Shown here in pieces: positions 1 to 12,180 of a stretch of 64,000 nucleotides of DNA. The notes beneath the pieces were generated by a model. That model made no database searches. It was not told the DNA's origin and saw only the letters and a list, made by a program, of their open reading frames with translations. Where the stretch lies: the NCBI GenBank assembly GCA_003117195.1, contig BDSI01000125.1:62001-126000 (forward strand), given 5' to 3'. The first letter of the stretch is position 1; the number at the start of each line of letters is the position of its first letter. Origin of the DNA: Eudorina sp. 2006-703-Eu-15 (lineage: Eukaryota > Chlorophyta > Chlorophyceae > Chlamydomonadales > Volvocaceae). Position numbers and translations under genes: made by a program.

Positions 1-25
1 TCTCCTCTCCTCTCCGTACACCCAG

Positions 26-3000
26 GACGATGACGAGGAGGATGACGACATGGAGGAGGCCTTCTCGGAGGACATGCCCGCGGCCGGGGGGCAGCGCCGC
101 CGCCGCCGGCCCCGCCGCCGCGGCGCCGACGAGGAGGAGGAGGACGACGAGGAGGACGACGACGAGGTGATGGGCGGGCTGGACGACGGCGGCGCGCCCC
201 CGCTGGGCGATGGGCTGGGTCCCACCAGCGGCCCCGAGGACCTGGACTGGGAGCTGGAGCGGGGCCGGGCGGGGGCGGAGGAGGAGGACGACGCGCTGAT
301 CCTGGACCAGCTGCTGAGCCTGTCCGTGATGGACAGCTCGCGGTACAACCCCACCGCGGGTAAGTGGGTGGAGGGGGCGTGTGGGTGGGTGGATGGGTGG
401 GAGAGATGGGGGGTTGGGGTAAAGAAGGTTGGTGGAGGGCGCGACTTTTGCGCTGTTTGCCAGAGCTGATGGCGGGGTCGGCTTCTGGGTGGGCGGGACA
501 GGTGGGAGAGGTGGCGTGGCGGGGCCTGAGGGGGGACCCGATGAGGAAGGGGCGCCGCCAGGGGAACGGGAATCCCAAGGCGGCGGAATGTGTGACGGAA
601 ATGCTTGCTTTGCTTTGAAGCGGCAACCCGGCAGCCAACGGCGGCAGCTGCCGCTGTCGACACCGCTGCGGTGCGCTCTGCTGCGACGGTATCATAACTC
701 GATACCGTTCTAGTTGGTATCTAGAACGGTATCTAGTCGGGGTTTCGAAGACCCGGCAATCCTGAACCCCACCTCCCACCCCTTCCCCCTCCTCCCTCGC
801 TCCGTCCGTCGGTTCCCCCGTGCTGGTCAGGCATGGCGGTCGCGATGCGGCTGCTGGAGCTGTGGGTGGCCGTGGGCTGCTCGCCCACCCCCGCCGACCT
901 GCTGACCCTGTACGAGGGCGCCACCCTGGAGGAGCACCCCCGCTGCTGCGCCGACCTGTCGGAGCAGCTGCCGGCGCTGGTGGCGGCGGGGCAGGTGGGC
1001 CCCGAGCAGCTCACCGAGATGATGGTCACCCTGGCCAACGTGTGTCTGCGGCCCGGCAACGCGGATGCGGACGCGGCGGACCGGGTGGTGACGGTGATGG
1101 AGGACAATAAGCTGACGGTGGGTTGGGTTGGGTTGGGTTGGGTTGGGGTGGAGTGGGTGGGGTGGGGTGGGTAGGGGGTATAGGAAATTGGTAGACAATA
1201 TGGGTAGGGGGTGGATGGGGGGTGGGGGTGCGATGACTGGTGGAGCTCTTCGCGCCGTCGATGGGAGGAGGCCGAACCGAGGGCGCGAGGCTGTGAGGGG
1301 GGAGATGGGAAGGAGGAGGTGGCGTGGAGAGGGAGGCACAGATGGGGTGGAATGGGGACCGAGGGCGGGGCGGGGCGTCGTACCGCGGGGACGGAGATGC
1401 GCTGACGCGGGGGGGGGAAGGGGGGGTAGGGCAAACGGGGGAAGGGGCCTCCCTTGTCGCAACCCTCACCCTCACCTCACCTCACCCGCTCCAGGGGAGT
1501 CCGCTACCCCAGACCGTGGTGTACACGTTGTCCAGGGCATCGTGACGTGGGCTGTGCGATGCGTGCGTGCGTACGGAATAAATAAAGCAACCAATCAACC
1601 ACCTCGCCACGTTTTGAGCCGCGCACCGGTACAGGTCCAGGCATGTGTTGTGAGAAGAGACGCGCCCGACCTAAAACCAAGCACCAATGCACCTACAATG
1701 TATTCACCTGCACATTGGAAAACATTATTAAGAGCAACAAGGGTGTGCGCATAGGGCCCACCCCTGTACCTGACGACACGTGGGCGCCCCCTCCCTGGAT
1801 GTGGCGCAGGTCCCCGCCGACGTGTACTCGGGGCTGGAGGCGGCGCTGAACGGGCGGCCCCGCATGCGGGACTCCGTGCTGGGGGTGGCGGGCGGGCAGG
1901 TGGAGGCGGATCTGGAGGGTGAGAGGGTGGGCGGAGGGAGAGGAGGCGGAAGGGGGGGAGGCGGAGGGGGAGGAGGCGGAAGGGTAGGAGGGGGGGCCGA
2001 AGGTGGTAGGAGGGAAGGGGTGTGGGGCGGGTGGTGGGCGCTGGGCGCTGGGCCGAAGTCGCGGTGGAGGGGCTAGCGAAGGGGAGTCGGGGGTTCTGGG
2101 CTTTGGTTGGTTGGTTGGTTTCGGAGGCGGGCGGGGCGCGAACGGGCGGCCGGGACCTGAGCACGGGGCCTCTTCAGGCTGGGTGGCAGGCAGGTGCAGC
2201 AATGGGCCGGCTGGCGGGGTCGTGTGGGCTATAGGGGCCACCCCGCGGCATCGCCACCGGACCAGGAAGGTCCCTGCGCGCGTGACATGCGCCGCAGCAG
2301 ACCCCGCACCCCTCTGCCTGCATAGCCGAACCGGCGTCAGGTCGACCGTTTTCGTTTCGGTTAGGTTGACCGTTTGCTGTTCCAGTCAGTACCGTGAAAG
2401 GGTCAATGTCTACAAAGTGGTCGTCAGTCGTCAGTGATGCTGCGTTCCCAGCGCCGTCGCTCACATCCCATCCCCGCGCCTCGCCCCGCGCTGCTGCAGG
2501 CTCGGGTCTGGAGAGCAGCCTGGGCATCGGGGATGAGGAAGAGGAGGACGGGGTCGGGGCGGGGGTGCTGGGAGGGATTCTGGGCTCGGGTGATGAGGTC
2601 GGGCAGCAGGGCGATGGCCAGGAGCCGGGCGAGGAGGAGGAGGTCGACGTTGGGGACGAGGAGCTGGTGAAGGTTGATGCCGAGGGCGTCGAGGTGGAGG
2701 AGGAGGGCGAGGGGGAGGGCGAGTACGACGAAGACGAGGAGGAGGATCTGGAGCTGTACGGCGAGTACGAGGAGGATCCGGGTCAGCTGGAGGAGGAGCG
2801 GCTCGAGGTAAGGGGCAGCTCCCCTCCACCAGGGGTGGCTCTCTGGGCTGCGCTCACTTTGGTCCCCTCCCTCCACCATCACCGCCATGGGCACTCCGCG
2901 TAGGGCAGGGGGATTAGGGAGATTCGGAAGGGCGGGGGCCCCTTCATGGGGTGTAAGCGGGCGCCGGGGCCGCCGGGCCCGCGGGTTTGCTAAGAGGGGG

Positions 3001-6000
3001 CACCGTGGATCCGAGAGGGGGCAGAACCCGAAGCAGTGAAACGGGGAAGCAGTGGATCTGGCTGGGGAAGAACCGAAGCAGGGAAAAAGAAGTCGGGGTG
3101 TGGGAGGGACGGCGGAGGGAGACCTCCCAGCATAGCCTATCAGAGCGAAACCCCGGGGCCCCAACCTCCCCCCAACCCCCCGCAAACTTGCCCTGCCCCC
3201 CGCTGCCGCAGTTGGAGCGGCTGTTCCAGCAAGACCGGGAGGAGGACGATGCCTGGCTGGACGAGCTGGACGAGCCAACAGGTACGGACGAGTGTCCGTG
3301 CCGTACCGTGTCAGAGACGGGTGTGGCCGTCTCCATCATGAACATGACCCTGCCTGGACTGCCCGCGAGCCTCCTCTTCCGCGTCGTGTGCACCGTTTTT
3401 CATCGCCATTCGCATCACATCGTGGCATTGACCTTGAGCCAACTTACAAACGAGACCCTGCACCACCACTACCACCACCGCCGTCACCTCCATCTCTTAT
3501 CTCCCCTGGGCCGCCCGTCCCCACACCCACAGACGTGGAGGAGGTCCGTGCCGCTGCCGAGGCCGACGCCGCCGCTGCCCGCCAGGCGGAGCTGATCGAA
3601 GCAACCCTAGCTGCCGTACGCGTCCGCAGCCCCGCAGCCGCCGCCATCCTGGAGAGTCGCCTGGGCGCCCTCCAGGTGGCGGAGGCGCTGCTCGACGAGG
3701 CGCAGGCGAGGGACGAGGAGGCGGCGGCGGCGAGCGGTGCCGCGGACTTGTCGCCGTACGACGCCGCTATCGCCGCGGGCGCGGATCCGGCCACGGCGGC
3801 GGCGCTGGCGGAGGTGCTGACGGAGGAGAACGAGGATGCAGTGGCTGGAGGGGGCGACGGAGGGGGTGTTGGGGGGGACCAGGGCGAGGGGGAAGAGGGC
3901 GCCCCCGAGTCGCTGCTGGACCTCGGGGCGATGGCGGCGGAGGCGGAGTGGGACGCGGCGGCGGTGCTGGAGCTGCCGCCGTCGGTGCTGGCGGAGGCGG
4001 CCGCGGCGACGGAGGCAGAGCTGGCGGAGACGGGGGCGCTGGGCGACGACGATCGGGTGAGAGAGCGCTTTACTCTCAGCCTCCGCCTCCGAGGTTATGG
4101 GGCTTCTCTGGCAACCCAACCCTGACCGCAGAACTCTCGGTAACCGGCCCATCCTGGAGCCCCCTTTAAATGACCAGGCATTTTCAAGTATCGTATTTTC
4201 GCCGTACAGTTCCGCCCACTCCGCGTGCTGGTATTTCCGTACTGGTACCCCGGCGCATCCAACCCTTCCTTCCCCTCTTCCCCCCCGCCGCCCCTCTACA
4301 GGAGATCCTCCAGCGCATCACCGCCAAGGCCCAGCTGCTGGCCCACTTCGCGGACCTCAGCGACGCCGCCGCCGCCGCCCACCCCGACGGGCCCGAGGCC
4401 GCCGCCGCCGAGCTGGCCGCCGCCCTAACGCGCATCAACCGAGCGGAGGCGGAGGCCGCGCAGGCCACGACGCTGCTCGCCGTCGCCGGCGCCGCCGAGG
4501 GGCAGACGTTGGAGTCGCTGGCAGCGGCGGCGGCCGACGAGGAGGGCGTGGAGCTGATGGGGCAGGAGGTGGAGGCGGGCGAGCTGGACGCGTTTCTGGA
4601 CGAGGGGGAGCTCGTGGAGGGCGCCTGGGGCGAGGGCGAGGAGGAGGAGGACGTGTTGCTGCCGGAGCACCTGGAGCCGGGGGTGGATGACGGCGCGTTG
4701 GACGAGGGGACGGCGGCGCTGCTGGAGGAGCTGCTGGAGGGCGCGGAGGCGATGCTGGAGGCGGAGGAGGCGGAGGCGGCGGCGGCGGCACGGGGCGAGG
4801 GCGCGGGCGCGGGCGAGGAGGGCGACGACGACGAGGACGTGGGGAGTCTGGAGGTGGGGGCGGAGGAGGTGGAGCAGCAGGCGGAGGTGCTGCAGCGCAT
4901 GCTGGAGGCGGCGGAGCGGCAGGGCCCGGAGCTGACGCCCGAGCAGCAGGAGGTGGGGCGGGGTCTCTCTCGTCCGAGGGCGTGCCCTGATAGACAAGAG
5001 GAGCACCAGGACAGCAGGACAGGGGCCTGGGGGTCCGCGCGCGGTGCTGCTGCTGCTCCGTCTGGGCTAATGCGAGGAGACCCGCCAGGCCCGCCTCCCC
5101 GCCTTTCACAGCCCTGGTTGGGATTGACAAGTTTCGATTGTTGCGCTTACCGTATCCTTTTCTTGTCCTTTTTTCCTTTTTATTCGTGCGATCCGCAGCT
5201 GTTCGACTTGCTAGAGGCGGGCGACATGACCACCCTGGAGGCCAAGCTGGGTCCGGACGTGATGGCCTGGATGGAGCAGGACCTCAAGCGGCTGGCGGCG
5301 GAGGAGCAGGTGCGCGCCTCGGAGGAGGAGCGGAGGATACGGCGGTAACAGTAGGAAAGGAGGACAAGAGAACATTGAGTTGTGTGGGAGGAAGGGTTGC
5401 GGAAGAGCCGGAGGGGCCTCAAAGTCCCGGCTCCACTCCGCTAGGGCAAGTGGCGAGGTCGAGCGGGCAGCGGCCAGCTGGTGGTCGCTCACTCCCAGGG
5501 AAGAACAAGTCCGCCTTCGGGACCGGGGCCAAGATCCGGCCCCAACTCCCAAGGCGGTGTTCGGTTGTTGGCACCCTCCTGCGACCTTGTGCGTCGCTTG
5601 CCCTCCCAGCCCAGCCCCCTCACGGCCACCTGCCACCCACCCCGCCTCCACATGGCGTGTCGCACCCCTCCCTCGAACAACACACCTCCCTCGATCTGCC
5701 GGATGTCGTTGAGCAGTACCCCGCCTCCGATGGTCGTCCCGATGGCTCCCAGGTGGACGTCCAGGAGGGCCCCGACGACGCGGAGGACGAGGCGGCGGCC
5801 ACCGCCCCCGATGATGACGACGACTACACCGGTCCCGAGCTGGTGCCCGGCTACCGCCTCAACGAGCGCTTCATGCGGACGTTCGCGGCGGTGCTGCGCG
5901 AGCGGGCGGCGGTGGCGGAGGCGGAGGGCATCGTGGACGAGATACCCGAGGTGGCGGTGCTGGATGCGCTGCTGGCGCTTGCCAATGGGTACCGACCGGA

Positions 6001-6753
6001 GGGTCTGGACGGGGAGGACGAGGAGGAGGAGGAGAAGGGCGCGGAGGGCGTGGGTTTGGCTGTGGAGGAGGACGAGGGTCAGGAGCAGGACGAGGTGCTG
6101 GCGGCGGTGCAGCGGGCGGCGAGGGAGGCGCTGGAGGCGCTGCTGAGGGAGCAGGGCGGCCCCGGGGAGGCGGCGGCGCGGGAGGCGGCGGCGCGGGCGC
6201 TGGAGGAGGCGATGGCGGTGCAGAGCGAGCGGTTCATTGAGGCGGAGGAGGCGGTGCAGGAGGAGCCGAGGGTGCGGGTGCGGCCGTGGGTGCGCGCGGG
6301 CGGGGAAGAGGAGGACGGCGGGGAGGATGAGTACGAGGAGGAGGAGTACGAGGAGGAGGGGTATGAGGAGGAGGATGACGGCCGCGTGCGGCTGGGCGGC
6401 AGGGCCGGGTTCTCCATGACGGAGGCGGTGCCGCCAGAGCTGGCCGCGGCGGCGCTGCAGCAGCTGCTGGCGGGACGGCCGGGTGTGGGACCCGTGTACG
6501 TGGCGGAGCCGGAGTGGCGGCGGCGGGGCGGCGGGCGGGGACGGCAGTGGCGACGGCGGCAGAGGAGTTGGGCGAGGAGGACGTTGTGGAGGTGGAGGCC
6601 GAGGAGGTCGTCCCGGAGGCAGTGCAGCAAGCGGAGCGTGAGGTGGAGCCGGAGGAGGCGGAGGAGGAGCCGCCGGTGCGGGGCAGGGGCCGTGGGCGAG
6701 GGCAGGGCGGCACAGGCGGCAGCACGGGGCGGTCACGGAGGAGCGCGCGGTAG
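26..6753 (+). CDS. Acidic low-complexity protein with RG-rich tail, 5' end missing
   Basis: I do not recognise this protein. The gene starts before the window, and ten exons join in phase: 26-359, 831-1117, 1810-1918, 2500-2807, 3212-3281, 3533-4056, 4302-4952, 5199-5309, 5753-6482 and 6548-6753, giving about 1,110 visible residues. It is dominated by Glu/Asp and Ala runs, with short ordered helical islands: LLTLYEGATLEEHPRC in the second exon, LFDLLEAGDMTTLEAKL in the eighth and YRLNERFMRTFAAVL in the ninth. An early Arg cluster (QRRRRRPRRRGAD) looks like a nuclear localisation signal, and the C-terminus is RG-rich (RGRGRGRGQGG). Two junctions are uncertain. The 5199 exon stays open to a stop at 5346, so the gene could end there on an alternative transcript. 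The last exon needs a 65-base G-rich intron (6483-6547), or a sequence error, to keep the acidic frame. A nuclear or RNA-associated role is only a guess from composition. Confidence 0.6.
701..733. repeat. Perfect 13-bp inverted repeat inside an intron
   Basis: GATACCGTTCTAG at 701-713 and its exact reverse complement at 721-733 flank a 7-base spacer. It lies in the first visible intron of the acidic-protein gene. It could fold as a hairpin or be a relic of a small inverted-repeat element. No function is implied. Confidence 0.8.
1118..1147 (+). repeat. (GGGTT)n microsatellite in intron
   Basis: About five tandem GGGTT units begin directly at the 5' splice donor of this intron and grade into other G-rich sequence. 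The unit does not match plant (TTTAGGG) or Chlamydomonas (TTTTAGGG) telomere repeats. Confidence 0.8.
1171..1200 (+). repeat. Intron-borne shared block, copy 1
   Basis: This G-rich stretch contains TATAGGAAATTGGTAGACA. Nearly the same words recur at 34888-34912 and 34925-34940, both in an intron of the PP4R1-like gene, and inverted at 39621-39634 in another intron of that gene. That suggests a short dispersed repeat living in introns. Confidence 0.55.
1655..1689 (+). repeat. Dispersed intron motif, copy A
   Basis: The block reading AGAAGAGACGCGCCCGACC and then AAACCAAGCACCAAT is nearly repeated at 56424-56458 in an intron of the CEP95-like gene. The two copies differ by a few substitutions and one small indel. 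Both lie a little upstream of a 3' splice site. Confidence 0.6.
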
Positions 6754-8059
6754 GGCCTCCCTCGAGTTGACCTATCCCCGGTAGCTTTCACGCGGTACGG
6801 CAAAAAATACAGCCATGTGGGCCCACTGGAAGGGTACGGCAGGGGACGCCGCGTCCGAATGAGAAGGGGTGGGATGGAATGGGGGCACGATATGAAGAGG
6901 AAGGCAGGCGGGCGGGCGCGTCTGTAGGGGAAGCGGGTTTTCGGTCCCAGCGGCGGCGCGCTGTGGCGGGTCATGAAATGATTTATACATGGACAGTACT
7001 ACGCAGTGCTCGTGCATTTCGGCGTTGGACAGGTGGGAAAGCTCCCAGCTGGCGGAGTTGTTGGCGGAGGTTGGGTTTATGTGAATGATCTGTCACGTGT
7101 GACGGACGACGACGACGACATGCGAGCTAGGCTCATGGGGTGTAACAGGCCGGCAACGGATGAGCAGCAGCCTGCGAGGGCCTGCGCTCCCTGGCCTCTC
7201 TTCCCCGGGCCCCATTTGGCGTTCCCAGGGGAACGGCACACCGGCTGTGAACATGACCGTGGTGCGGCGCCTGGCATGACATGCTATGGTGGGTGCGGCT
7301 TAGGATTGGGCATTCGTTGGAGAAAACAGCTCTAGTCGCCCAGTTCGCCGCCGGGGCAGATAGTCCACCACCGCGGCAGACCGGAGCAGGGTAACCGCAG
7401 ACGCAGGGTTGCGCCCAACATGTGACTCGCGGGACTGATTCCAAGCGATTGCAGTTTGGGCGGCCAGAATACGGATACGGAGCGTGCTATGCCTACGATA
7501 TGCGTGTTTGTCTCTCATAAGCGGGAACCTTCGACATTGCTCGCTGTCAGTGACCCGCTGGGACAGTCATACGGGAACTTCATCGGTTGATCTCCGTATC
7601 TTTGCAAGCAAAGACAATTCACTTTCCAACGCGAGACGGTAAAATGCCTTATCGTAAACTACCAAAGGCATCTTCATTGAAGTAACATACACCTCCCGTT
7701 TTGGCGGTAAATGAAGATCACACGGTGTCCCTCAGGTTAGTTGTCATCACGGCCGATTGAAAACTTTACGTCTAGCTGCAAAGTGCGAGGCATGCTTCTC
7801 AACCTACACGTCTCATCAGGCTGCAACAGTCTCAGGTCACGAACGCGTGTCAGAAGGGAAATGAGAGTAGAGCGCACTACGAAATTACAGCACTACCAAC
7901 AATGCAATCGGAAACTTATCGAAATTGGTAGAGGTCAGTCTCCACCTCTCGCAGGGACCGTACGGCATCGGGGCCTTGCGGTTTGATCTGTCAGAGTCTT
8001 ATGCTTGCATAGTCAAACTGGTTGTAGAAGGTAGTTCTTCTGAAACTAAGCACGCAAAA
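6754..8059. other. Intergenic region between the acidic-protein gene and CAS
   Basis: The left part is probably the 3' untranslated region of the acidic-protein gene and the right part the CAS promoter and 5' untranslated region. GC content falls clearly after about 7500. I see no convincing coding exon on either strand; the open frames here are short and have no recognisable content. Confidence 0.6.
7141..7145 (+). terminator. Candidate TGTAA polyadenylation signal
   Basis: TGTAA, the usual polyadenylation signal of volvocine algae, occurs about 390 bases after the stop at 6753. It would define the 3' end of the acidic-protein transcript. Confidence 0.4.
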
Positions 8060-10623
8060 ATGGCCACTGCTCAGCTGATGAAGGGTGCCTCTCGCGCGGG
8101 CGTGCGCCCGGCCCGCTCGGCCGTCCGGGCCTTTGCGCAGCAGCGCACTCAGACCAAGGTCGCTGGTGAGTAATTGACTGTTTTCAGCGGAAATGAGATA
8201 AACTTACACGATTTGGCCGGTTTAATATGGTTGTGGCGCAGGGCTAAGTGTGATTGCGCCAGGCCTGATGGGTTGGGTACCTGCGCTGAGGAAGCCCGGC
8301 TGGCCGGGTTGCAAGCATGTGCTGTGCAGGCTCAAACTTACTACTCATGCCCGATCGCGTGAAGTATACATTGAAGTGCCGCAGTTGATTGTGATGGTTC
8401 CGGGTGTTTGCCTTCAACAAGCCATACAAGATTCAAATGCTCGCTGTGACGAAATATATTTCATAATTCTGGGCTGGATGCATGGCTGCTGCTCGTCCTG
8501 CGCAGTGCCGAAGTCCTTCGCGGCTGGTCTGGTCGCCAGCGGTGTTCTGCTCCAGGCGTCGGTCGCTCGCGCGGCTGAGTCCGATCAGTTGGATACCACT
8601 GTTGAGAGCGTTGTTGGTGCCGTCAAGGTGCGGATGGGTTTTGTGGAGTTGAACCTTCGATCAACACGCCTAACTGGGACCCTTTGCGCTTGCCGGTTTA
8701 TAAAAGCCAACGTTATCTCGTTGATGTGCTCGTATACTGTTAACTTCTTGAACCTAATGGGCGACGTGTTGTTCGTTTTCAGTGGCACTAGTTGCAACCT
8801 TACCAGAAGTTGACCTGGATGCACTTCATCAGTCATGACGTTGCACGTTTTCCATGCATCAGTACAGCTGGTTTTTATGAGAACGTTGGACCTCGGGTAG
8901 GGCCGAGCGTAACGCTTGCGCCAGGGTTTCGCTTTCACGCGAGTTGAACACGCTGACTACACCCTTCACACATTGGGTCTAATGTTTTAGAGCACGGCAG
9001 TACTTCACACACTGGTATGACTGTGAGGCCAATTTCCCCGTACAAAAAATCGCAGGCCACTGGCGAGGTTGTCAAGGCTGGTATCACGACCCTCCAGACC
9101 GGCGTCAAGATCTTGAAGGACGTGAGTTACGAATTGGCAAGCCCAAATACTTTCGCAACTGAAATCCGCCCGTTCCTAGACCCACCATGATCCGCGCCGG
9201 CGTTCTCGCAGCTGTGACATTACGTGACGTGTGTACTTGGGTTCCCTTGTTTATCCTGGTCCGCAGGGCTACGATGTTGCCGCTCCGATCGCCAAGCAGG
9301 CGGTGGACACCGTTGCCCCCGTGGTGGTTGAGGCTGCCAAGAAGACTGTAGAGCTGGCCCAGCCCGCCATTGAGGCGGCTGCTCCGGCCATCTCGGTGAG
9401 GGGGCCTTGGGAACACTTCCATGTTGTGTTGGGTGCCACAGGTTGTATCATGCGACTTCAAATACGTCATGGTTGTCAGGAGGGATAATCTTCCCACTGG
9501 CTGCTCACATGGCCTCCCTTTTTGTTTACCGTCTCACGTGCCCACACAGAACACCGTGTCGGATGTGCTGGAGAGCACCGGCGTGGATCTGACCGTTGTG
9601 ACCAACGCCGCGGGTACCGCGGTCGATGTGGCCGGCACTGCCGTCAGCGCCGCTACTCCAGTGGCTCGCAGCCTCGTGGACGTGCTGTCCTCATCCGACC
9701 CGGTGACTCTGGGCGAGTACGCCCTGGGCGCTGTTGCCCTTTACTACCTGGCCCCGGCGGTCTTCGGCCTGTTCCGGTGAGGCGGCGTCTGACGTACGGA
9801 TCAGGGAGGATGGGTTTTAAGGGTTTTGTTGGTTGTCACCGCGGGCTTGTCATCTCGAGATTAGCGTCGCGCCTGACGGCTTGGGTTGTTGCTCTTTCGT
9901 GTGAATAACGCTGTTATACTTCGTTGGCTTGCAGTGGCTACGCCGGCGGAATGACGGCCGCTGTTGCTCTGGACACCGTGGTAAACGATGCCGCGGCTGT
10001 CCTGATCGACATCCGCGCGGCCCGGGAGAAGGAGGCCAGCGGCGTGCCAGATGTGCCAGGCGCGGCCTCGAGCAAGGTACGGCTGAACTTGGAAGTGTCG
10101 TAAGGTTTCAGTCAGGCTTTCTAGACGCCAAGCAACTTTGATTTTTGTGAGAAAGGCGTTCACATCTCCTGGACGCGGATGGAATGCCTTGCTACGTCTA
10201 CCACCTTCGACCAATGTTTACCCTATTTGGATGTCTTCCTTTTCCGCGGTTCAGATTCTTGAGGTGGAGTTCGCTGCCCTGGAGGACAAGAAGCTGCGTT
10301 CCCAGCTGAAGAACCCCCAGGACATTGAGGCCCAGACCACGGCTCTGCAGATCGCCTCTCTCCGCCGCATCGGCAGCAGCACCAAGGTCATCCTGCTGGA
10401 CCGCTACGGCCCGCAGGCTGAGGCCGTTGCTCGCGAGCTCGCGAAGAAGGGCTACAGCCGCGTGTACGTCGTGTCGGGTGGCTTCGACGGCCGCGCCGGC
10501 TGGATCCAGTCGAAGCTGCAGATCAAGCCGTACACCGCCACCAACCTCACCTTCGCCGCCCCGGCGTTCGGCGCGCGCAGCGGCACCACCTCCACCCGCC
10601 GCCTTCCGGCCCCCCGCGCGTAA
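8060..10623 (+). CDS. CAS: Chloroplast calcium-sensing receptor CAS
   Basis: This is the thylakoid calcium sensor that, in Chlamydomonas and plants, links calcium to photoprotection (LHCSR3 induction, state transitions) and to the CO2-concentrating mechanism. Seven exons (8060-8165, 8506-8627, 9056-9121, 9267-9395, 9550-9776, 9935-10076, 10255-10623) join in phase to 386 residues, close to the 387 I recall for the Chlamydomonas protein. An Arg-rich transit peptide (MATAQLMKGASRAGVRPARS) is followed by a hydrophobic stretch ending ASVARA. Residues about 70-195 are an Ala/Val-rich helical region with repeated VVEAAKK-type words. A membrane helix (LGAVALYYLAPAVFGLF) sits near 200-216. A C-terminal rhodanese-like domain (about 228-345) starts at AAAVLIDIRAARE; its active-site loop reads LLDRYGPQA, with no catalytic cysteine, so it should be non-enzymatic, as in known CAS. 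The tail TSTRRLPAPRA resembles the region phosphorylated in plant CAS. Confidence 0.93.
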
Positions 10624-11498
10624 ATTATAGCACTGACGGCGGTTGCTCGACTGGGCTATGGCCATGTACGGCAGGTCGGGCGTACGTCGTTGCATTATTT
10701 TCCATTCTGTTTTGTTTGGTTGAAAAGCGCAAAATCAGCCATCCTCTTCCCTAGGGATGTTTCCCCAGGAGCCGCGTACGTCGGGGGACGATGTGGGCGC
10801 GCCGGTTTATGGTACATAATCCCAAGCCATGAAGAGCTGGACGTCTTACAAAGGTTCTGAGCCGCAATTGCGCAATCTGAACACCACGAGGAGCTGATGG
10901 GGTGGCACCAGCAGCTGCGCTGTCTGGTTTAGGACTGGCTACATGAGCTGACTGCAGGGCTATTCGCGCCTGGGCGAGCCGTGGGCGCCGCGAGAGCAGA
11001 TGTGAGAAGAGCACATTGTTTTCTAATATAGCGTAGGGGAGACGAGATTGTGTCTGCATCTGTCGTACCTGCCTGCGGCAGTACATCAGGCAGACATGAG
11101 CGCGCGAGGCGGAGCTCTGTTGAGGCTCCCTCGTAGTCGCATTTGGCACCCGGCCATGAAGCCCTCTCGCGCGTCAGCAGGAACTGAATATGAGGGCGAT
11201 TTTGGATAATGTTTTGGCTGATGGTAGCCTACAGAAGTTGGGTTGCCAAGGGCGAGTGGTCGAGAGAGGCACGGACAGGATGTGTGATGGACGTTGGTGG
11301 CTTACTTAAGGGTACACGATTTCTTTGATGACACGGAAACGCTTGGACCAACCGAGATCATTGAAGGCAACGCTGTTCAGAAGTATTTTTGTTTGATGGT
11401 AATGATGCAATACGTTCGATCCCTTCACCCCACGGTTTGCGTTGCTAAATTTGCACGCGACTGAATTCTTTGCATGCAACGTTTACGATGCGTCGCTG

Positions 11499-11503
11499 TG
11501 TAA
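11499..11503 (+). terminator. Candidate TGTAA polyadenylation signal of CAS
   Basis: This is the TGTAA I found downstream of the CAS stop in this interval. It implies a 3' untranslated region of about 880 bases, long but not unusual for volvocine genes. Confidence 0.4.
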
Positions 11504-11929
11504 CTCGAAAGTTAAACTGATGTTTTCAACAACTGTGTCATCGCCGCTGTTGATCCAAACACAGTTTCCGAGCAACACCGTTACAACACACCTAAACGTC
11601 AGGCTTTGGCGGCACCCCGCAGCAATACCTCGCGTGCATAGTAGGAATATGCCTAGTATGAGAAGAATTTAACAGACACGATCCATCATTCACCGACACT
11701 ATTGTACCGTTCTGTGCACGCTCATATTCCGATACACGGAGCATGTGGACCGACCATCCGCATCTAGTACCGTCTGCCTGGTCACACAATTATCAACGCT
11801 GAACAAGCGTCGACATCAAATCAAGGCACCCCACGCGCAGCTGTATGCATGCGGCCGACGCCTTGACAACCTTCCCCATAAGACCATTCTATAAGACCAT
11901 TCTATACGAACACTGCGTTATCACACGAA

Positions 11930-11934
11930 TTACA
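11930..11934 (-). terminator. Candidate TGTAA polyadenylation signal of NDUFS8
   Basis: TTACA on the plus strand (TGTAA on the minus strand) lies about 250 bases beyond the NDUFS8 stop codon. Confidence 0.45.
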
Positions 11935-12180
11935 TAAGCCACGTCGCCCTACAAGGGTGCGCTGCGGCCCATACGCCTGAGGGAGACCGGCCCACCACGA
12001 TGTATGCAACACATCACGTCGACCCAGCTGAGACACCGCCTCGAGGGCGGTACTGGAGGACGAGATCCCAGCCACAGGGTCCAGGCATCTCTCCGCCGGC
12101 GCCTGTGTGCCTGCAGCAATCGCCAGGTCTCCGGACTCCCTCACCAGCCCTCAGGGTCCCGTCGCCCTCCTCCGCTCCGC

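Larger units (their letters stand above)
10624..12180. other. Intergenic region between convergent CAS and NDUFS8 genes
   Basis: It holds the 3' untranslated regions of both genes and AT-richer sequence with no convincing coding exon. A 13-base unit (ATAAGACCATTCT) is tandemly duplicated at about 11879-11904. Confidence 0.6.

Noticed and set aside
1118..1147. Interstitial telomere repeat
   Set aside because: The unit is GGGTT, not TTTAGGG or TTTTAGGG; it is simple intronic G-rich sequence.
5310..5345. Stop at 5346 as the true end of the acidic-protein gene
   Set aside because: A GTGCGC donor at 5310 joins in phase to another acidic exon at 5753 with the same composition; an alternative transcript ending here cannot be excluded.
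5489..6736. 415-codon minus-strand open frame
   Set aside because: It is a His/Leu/Arg-rich antisense shadow of the Glu-rich plus-strand exon at 5753-6753.
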